This document shows, one piece after another, positions 7,022-10,781 of a stretch of DNA of 10,781 bases. The DNA comes from Phycisphaerae bacterium (GTDB lineage Bacteria > Planctomycetota > Phycisphaerae > Phycisphaerales > SM1A02), in contig JABJQE010000231.1 of NCBI GenBank assembly GCA_018663565.1, positions 1 to 10,781 of the forward strand. Direction: 5' to 3'. The notes below the pieces were generated by a model, which was not told the origin of the DNA, did no database searches, and saw only the letters and a program-made list of their open reading frames with translations. Made by a program: the position numbers and the translations under genes. Position 1 is the first letter of the stretch; each line of letters opens with the position of its first letter.

Positions 7022-7657
7022 TCAGGGAGCGGGGGCAAGTCGGTCAAGTAGCCACGCGGCGAATGCCTCTTTGGAGAGATCATCTGCCGCCGTGTCTATC
7101 TTGCCATTGGCCCAAATCAGGCTTGCGGTGATGTGGCTCGATTCCATCGTGTCCAGGGGGTTGGCCACGATGGCGTCGAGTCCCTTTCTGGAGAGTTTTT
7201 CTATGGCTCGCTTTGTGAGTGTTGCCCCGGGCTCGAGCGCGAAGCCCACCACGGTCTGCTCCGGACGTTTGCGGTCGGCAATCGTGGCCACGAGATCTGG
7301 CGCAGGGTGTAGCGTGAGTTGAACCGGCCCATCATGGCGTGACATCTTGGTGCCGCCCGGGGCCTGTTCTGGAATAAAGTCAGCCACAGCGGCAGCCATA
7401 ATCAATAGATCTGCGGCCGGAAAGGTCTCGTCAAGTAGCGATTGGAGGTCATTTGTCGAATCAAATCGCCTGCAGCACGCCTCAATGGTACTTGGTGGCG
7501 AATGGGCACCGCGGCCCAGGAGCAGTGTGGTGTCGTGGCCACGTTTGATGGCTTCTGATGCAACCGCGATGCCAAGCTGCCCGGATGATCGGTTGGTGAG
7601 CAATCGGATGGCGTCGAGGGGCTCTCTCGTCGGGCCAGCAGTAATCAGAATTCGCAT
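7022..7657 (-). CDS. coaB: Phosphopantothenate-cysteine ligase, stand-alone CoaB domain
   Basis: A 211-residue protein matching only the ligase half of bacterial CoaBC, which joins cysteine to 4'-phosphopantothenate, usually with CTP, in coenzyme A synthesis. Motifs: ITAGPTREPLDAIRLLTNRS at 5-24 with Asn22, equivalent to the conserved Asn of this family; AAAVADF at 88-94; TKMSR at 103-107 where many CoaB have KIKK; APDLVATIA at 119-127; VVGFALEPG at 136-144; DAIVANPL at 161-168; IWANG at 181-185. The decarboxylase (CoaC) domain that normally precedes it is absent, so it must be encoded elsewhere. I chose ATG at 7657 because homology begins there (MRILITAGPTREP); an in-frame ATG at 7723 adds 22 unrelated-looking residues. 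It heads the minus-strand run toward the antiporter, thiS and thiG. Confidence 0.92.
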   Translation of the reverse strand: MRILITAGPTREPLDAIRLLTNRSSGQLGIAVASEAIKRGHDTTLLLGRGAHSPPSTIEACCRRFDSTNDLQSLLDETFPAADLLIMAAAVADFIPEQAPGGTKMSRHDGPVQLTLHPAPDLVATIADRKRPEQTVVGFALEPGATLTKRAIEKLSRKGLDAIVANPLDTMESSHITASLIWANGKIDTAADDLSKEAFAAWLLDRLAPAP

Positions 7658-7791
7658 TGGCCCAAAGGTAGCAAGTCCTCGCTCCCACGCGTGCACTGTG
7701 GATCTGTACGATGGTGTTCCCACCCATGCGGTGAGGACCCGGATTTGAAGCGTTCACATTAGCACGGAGTTGCAGTAGCACGATTTCTCTC
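7658..7791. promoter_or_regulatory. Divergent intergenic region between coaB and pilB
   Basis: These 134 bases separate two oppositely oriented genes and so must hold promoters for the coaB run (minus) and pilB-pilT (plus), unless coaB starts at 7723. I see TTGAAG at 7745-7750 but no convincing -10 spaced from it, and no THI-box (thiamine riboswitch) motifs on the minus strand. A sigma-54-like TAGCACG/TTGCA pair at 7760-7774 is one base too closely spaced. No Shine-Dalgarno sits close to either start. Confidence 0.45.
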
Positions 7792-9540
7792 ATGGCCAAG
7801 CGAAGCAGAGTACGACGCAAACTCGGGAAGATGCTCCTTGAATTGAGCGTGATTACCGAGGATCAGCTTGAGACAGCGCTGAAGCTCTCAAAGGGCAGCG
7901 GAAAGCGTCTCGGCGAGTGCTTGATTGAATCTGGGGCCTGTGCTGACGTAGAGGTGTCTAAGGCACTCGCAGAGCAGTTTGGCATGGCCTTCAATCCGAT
8001 GGCTTCAGGCGAAGATCTTGAAGGAATCGACCTCTCTTCGGTGCCCAAAGATGTGGTCCGAAAGCATCTTGTCGCCCCGTGTGGCCTCAGCAACGGTCGG
8101 CTCAAATTGCTTGTACATGATCCAATGGACCTCGAGTTGCTCGATTTACTCCGGTTTCGGCTGAAGGCTGAGATTGACGCTGTTCTTGCTCCGCGAGCCG
8201 CCTTGAAGGCCTATATCGACGAGCAACTTGGCAGCGGCGCGGCCGTTGCGTGCGGTTCGCTCGTGACAGAGTCGATTGACGTCTCGGTTGACACCTCTGT
8301 GGATCGCTCGGTCGATGCGTCGGTTGACATCGGCGGCGGCGGCGAAGAGTCGCCGATCGTCAAGCTCGTCAACAAACTCATTATGGAAGCAGTGCGTGGC
8401 CGGGCTTCTGATATTCACGTTGAGCCGATGGCAGACCGTGTCATGCTGCGGTACCGCATTGACGGCGTATGCCATGTCCGGGACAACTTGCCAAAGCGTA
8501 TGCAGTCGGCGATGGTTGCGCGGCTCAAGTTGCTCGCTGGCGTCAATATTGCCGAGCGGCGAATTCCCCAAGACGGTCGTATCAAGATGGAAATTGATGG
8601 AGCGCAAGTGGATTTCCGCGTGAGCGCCTGTCCGGCCTATCACGGCGAATCGATTGTGCTGCGTATTTTGCGGCCTGACTCGGTTCGCATTGGTCTGCCC
8701 AACCTTGGGTTTGAGCCAGATCATCTCGAGAACTTCAACCGCATCATTCGCCGACCGAACGGCATTTTCCTCGTGACAGGCCCCACCGGCTCAGGCAAGA
8801 CGACAACGCTTTATTCAGCGCTCGATGTCTTGAATCGCCCCGACAAGAAGATCATTACGGCGGAAGATCCAGTGGAATACAGTTTCGCTGGCATCAATCA
8901 GTGTCAGGTGAACGATGGCATCGGATTGACGTTCCCAGCCATTCTGCGGTCGATGCTGCGTCAGGCTCCAAACATTGTGCTTATCGGTGAGATTCGTGAC
9001 CGTGAAGTCGCAGACATTGCCATTCAGGCTGCCTTAACGGGTCACTTGGTATTCTCGACGCTTCATACCAATGATGCGCCGTCGGCCATCACTCGGCTCG
9101 TGGACATGGGTGTGAAACCATATCTCGCGGCAAGTTCAATTCAGGCCATTATGGCGCAGCGACTTATTCGCGTGTTGTGCCCGGAATGTGCCCAGGTCGA
9201 TCCGAATCCTGATGCACGCACCATGGAACTTGTTGACATTTCGCCCGAGGAAGCCGATGGCAAGGTTCTGCGAGAAACAGGCTGCGGTAAGTGCGGCGGT
9301 GTTGGTTTCAAGGGCCGAAAGGCCATCTTTGAGATGATGACGATGACGACGGAACTTCGCGAAATGGCCTTCGCACACGCCACCGTAGCGGAAATGAGAA
9401 AGGTCGCCATTCGCAGTGGAATGCGATCCTTGCTCAAGGACGGCAAGGTCAAGATTCTCAACGGTGTGACGACAATGCAGGAAATTGCACGATTCGCCCA
9501 AGCGGAAGTGTTAGTCTCAGCCAATATGGATTCCGAGTAG
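7792..9540 (+). CDS. pilB: Type IV pilus extension ATPase PilB (GspE/PulE family)
   Basis: A 582-residue cytoplasmic hexameric ATPase expected to power pilus polymerisation with the PilC platform. The N-terminal region (about 10-145; LGKMLLELSVITEDQLETAL) is an MshEN-type domain of the kind that binds cyclic-di-GMP or assembly partners. A linker of five tandem S-[IV]-D-x tetrapeptides and four glycines (161-184) follows. The ATPase core has RASDIHVEP (204-212), Walker A GPTGSGKTT (330-338), Asp box ITAEDPVEY (355-363), Walker B IVLIGEIRD (395-403) and His box GHLVFSTLHTNDA (417-429). A four-cysteine zinc site is formed by CPEC (463-466) and CGKC (498-501), typical of PilB/GspE and absent from retraction ATPases. 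An adjacent pilT favours PilB over a type II secretion GspE. There is no Shine-Dalgarno near the ATG; the GGAG at 7766-7769 is too far upstream. Confidence 0.94.
   Translation: MAKRSRVRRKLGKMLLELSVITEDQLETALKLSKGSGKRLGECLIESGACADVEVSKALAEQFGMAFNPMASGEDLEGIDLSSVPKDVVRKHLVAPCGLSNGRLKLLVHDPMDLELLDLLRFRLKAEIDAVLAPRAALKAYIDEQLGSGAAVACGSLVTESIDVSVDTSVDRSVDASVDIGGGGEESPIVKLVNKLIMEAVRGRASDIHVEPMADRVMLRYRIDGVCHVRDNLPKRMQSAMVARLKLLAGVNIAERRIPQDGRIKMEIDGAQVDFRVSACPAYHGESIVLRILRPDSVRIGLPNLGFEPDHLENFNRIIRRPNGIFLVTGPTGSGKTTTLYSALDVLNRPDKKIITAEDPVEYSFAGINQCQVNDGIGLTFPAILRSMLRQAPNIVLIGEIRDREVADIAIQAALTGHLVFSTLHTNDAPSAITRLVDMGVKPYLAASSIQAIMAQRLIRVLCPECAQVDPNPDARTMELVDISPEEADGKVLRETGCGKCGGVGFKGRKAIFEMMTMTTELREMAFAHATVAEMRKVAIRSGMRSLLKDGKVKILNGVTTMQEIARFAQAEVLVSANMDSE
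8272..8331 (+). repeat. In-frame tandem 12-base repeat (5 copies) in the pilB linker
   Basis: Five head-to-tail 12-base units encode SIDV, SVDT, SVDR, SVDA and SVDI (residues 161-180), followed directly by four GGC glycine codons. Units share the pattern TC(g/t)-(g/a)T(t/c/g)-GA(c/t) plus a variable fourth codon. They have diverged mainly at third positions and at that fourth codon, so the protein period is better kept than the DNA. The block sits between the N-terminal domain and the ATPase core. Confidence 0.85.
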
Positions 9541-9573
9541 GAGATTCAAAGCACGGCCCAGAGCGGGTTGTGT

Positions 9574-9578
9574 GAGGA
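9574..9578 (+). promoter_or_regulatory. Ribosome binding site deciding the pilT start
   Basis: GAGGA lies 5 bases before the ATG at 9584. The in-frame GTG at 9572 would add only four residues (MRID) and has a poorer site, so 9584 is preferred. Confidence 0.65.
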
Positions 9579-9583
9579 TAGAT

Positions 9584-10702
9584 ATGTCAAGTATTCAGAT
9601 TGATCGACTTCTCGATACCGTGATCCGCCAGGACGCGTCAGACCTTCATATTTCGGTCGGGCGGAAGCCCACGCTTCGCCTCAGCGGCCGGCTACGCAGC
9701 CTTGATACCAAGGTGCTTGAGAACGAGGACGCCGTTGCGTTGATGAAGTCCATTACGCCTGAGCGATGCCAGCAGGAACTGCAGGAGCATGGCAGTACTG
9801 ACTTTGGCTTTGCCTACGGTGATCGAGCTCGGTTTCGAGTTGCCGTTTTTCGGCAGCGTGGTAACGTCAGTATTGCGTTGCGACTCATTCCAAACGAACT
9901 CTTGACGTTTGACCAAATTGGTTTGCCGCCCATTGTGCGAGAACTTATTCGCCGCCCCCGTGGTTTGTTCGTGGTGACGGGCCCAACTGGTTCGGGTAAG
10001 ACGACCAGCCTCGCGACGATGATTGACCACATCAATAGCAGCTTTGAACGGCATATTGTGACGGTCGAAGATCCGATCGAGTACTACCACTACCACAAGA
10101 AGTCCATTGTGAACCAGCGTGAGGTTGGTGTGGATGTGCCGACCTTCTCTGAAGCATTGCGGCGAGCCTTGCGGCAGGATCCGGACGTCATTCTCGTCGG
10201 CGAAATGCGTGACCTTGAGACGATTGAGGCTGCCATCGCGGCTGCTGAGACGGGTCACTTGGTGTTTGCGACCTTGCATACGACCGGTGCCTCCGGCACG
10301 ATCAACCGAATTATTGATGCGTTCCCGACGAATCAGCAAGAGCAGATTCGAGTGCAGCTCTCTGTGACGCTGCTTGCCGTTCTTTCGCAGGTGCTCCTCG
10401 GTCGATGTGACAAGAGTGGCCGCGTAGCCTCATATGAGTTCCTCGTCGTGACGCCCGCCATCGCAAACCTCATTCGTGAGAACAAGACCTTCCGAATTGA
10501 CTCGGCCATTCAAACCGGCCGAAAGTTCGGAATGCAGCTGCTGGATGACCACCTCTGGAGCCTCTACGAGAAGGGGTGGATCAGTGCTGAGGACATGATT
10601 GACAAGGCACGCAGTGCCTCAGAGCTCACCAACCGCGTCCACAAGATCGGAAAATCGGTCGGGCGGGCTGAATTGGACCAGGAGGGCGGGGCCGTCACCT
10701 GA
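9584..10702 (+). CDS. pilT: Type IV pilus retraction ATPase PilT
   Basis: A 372-residue cytoplasmic hexameric ATPase that depolymerises the pilus, giving twitching motility and DNA uptake in species that use it. Landmarks numbered from ATG 9584: N-terminal ASDLHISVGRKP (18-29), Walker A GPTGSGKTT (133-141), Asp box VTVEDPIEY (159-167), Walker B DVILVGEMRD (201-210) with Glu207, His box TGHLVFATLHTTGA (223-236), and QIRVQLSVTLLAVLSQ (254-269). It lacks the zinc cysteines and long N-terminal domain of PilB, which separates the two. The C-terminal retraction motif reads AIANLIRE (292-299) where AIRNLIRE is the textbook form. Length is slightly above the usual 345-370, through a charged tail ending EGGAVT. 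It begins 43 bases after pilB and is probably cotranscribed with it. Confidence 0.95.
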   Translation: MSSIQIDRLLDTVIRQDASDLHISVGRKPTLRLSGRLRSLDTKVLENEDAVALMKSITPERCQQELQEHGSTDFGFAYGDRARFRVAVFRQRGNVSIALRLIPNELLTFDQIGLPPIVRELIRRPRGLFVVTGPTGSGKTTSLATMIDHINSSFERHIVTVEDPIEYYHYHKKSIVNQREVGVDVPTFSEALRRALRQDPDVILVGEMRDLETIEAAIAAAETGHLVFATLHTTGASGTINRIIDAFPTNQQEQIRVQLSVTLLAVLSQVLLGRCDKSGRVASYEFLVVTPAIANLIRENKTFRIDSAIQTGRKFGMQLLDDHLWSLYEKGWISAEDMIDKARSASELTNRVHKIGKSVGRAELDQEGGAVT

Positions 10703-10759
10703 TGCTAATCATTGCGTTTGGTCGGTGGCGTGGGCATAAAAGATAGCGTAAAGGGGTTG

Positions 10760-10781
10760 ATGGGGGAGGACTCAGGCGGCA
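10760..10781 (+). CDS. Possible start of a further gene, cut by the window edge
   Basis: After pilT, 79 bases remain. An ATG at 10760 (MGEDSGG, open to the edge) follows a purine run AAAGGGG at 10750-10756 that could act as a Shine-Dalgarno at short spacing. A weak -35/-10-like pair (TTGCGT 10712-10717, CATAAA 10735-10740, 17 bases apart) lies before it. Seven codons cannot identify a product. From pilus gene order a PilC platform gene might be expected next, but nothing here shows it. Confidence 0.2.

Noticed and set aside
7760..7774. Sigma-54-like promoter TAGCACG ... TTGCA before pilB
   Set aside because: The GC element is one base too close to the upstream element and the upstream GG reads AG, both normally disabling for this promoter type.
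7658..7791. Thiamine (THI-box) riboswitch ahead of the minus-strand run that includes thiS and thiG
   Set aside because: No CTGAGA-like or other conserved THI-box core is present on the minus strand here, nor in the short gap ahead of thiS.
8146..8724. 192-codon minus-strand frame opposite pilB (and a 215-codon one at 9692-10339 opposite pilT)
   Set aside because: Both are fully antisense to conserved ATPase cores and show no domain-like sequence; they arise from the codon usage of the real genes.
10702..10746. 14-codon frame (MLIIAFGRWRGHKR) whose ATG overlaps the pilT stop
   Set aside because: The TGATG junction looks like coupling, but the frame is very short and resembles nothing known; chance is the simplest explanation.

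Overview
The window looks like an ordinary chromosomal stretch from a Gram-negative, probably aquatic bacterium. It is moderately GC-rich by eye, gene-dense, and free of insertion sequences, tRNAs, rRNAs or CRISPR arrays. The PilB/PilT pair, a putative-citrate-transport-type sodium:proton antiporter of a kind I associate with Planctomycetes, a stand-alone CoaB, and many starts without a Shine-Dalgarno all fit a planctomycete, perhaps a Phycisphaerae relative. That placement is inference; no marker gene settles it.

Layout. Positions 1-2716 (+): two adjacent half-ABC exporters sharing a TGATG stop/start. The first is cut by the window edge. Their motifs are degenerate in complementary ways, which predicts one asymmetric heterodimer. 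Positions 2717-3007: a gap holding a 72-codon frame that reads like the C-terminal end of an AaeA/EmrA-type HlyD membrane fusion protein with the rest missing. Positions 3008-4408 (+): a complete phosphomannomutase/phosphoglucomutase. Positions 7657 down to 4419 (-): a tightly spaced run coaB, antiporter, thiS, thiG, which looks like one transcription unit joining coenzyme A and thiamine thiazole synthesis with an ion transporter. It converges on the mutase with 10 bases between stop codons. Positions 7658-7791: a divergent intergenic region. Positions 7792-10702 (+): pilB and pilT, the extension and retraction ATPases of a type IV pilus. The last 79 bases hold no clear gene.

How the genes work together. 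The ABC pair should form one exporter. PilB and PilT drive opposite strokes of the same pilus. ThiS carries sulfur to ThiG for the thiazole ring of thiamine. CoaB makes phosphopantothenoylcysteine for coenzyme A. The mutase supplies mannose-1-P or glucose-1-P for surface polysaccharide. I found no clearly new system. The points most worth a second look are the fusion-protein remnant behind the ABC pair, the in-frame tandem 12-base repeat in the pilB linker, the complementary degenerate ABC motifs, and the mixed cofactor/transport operon.
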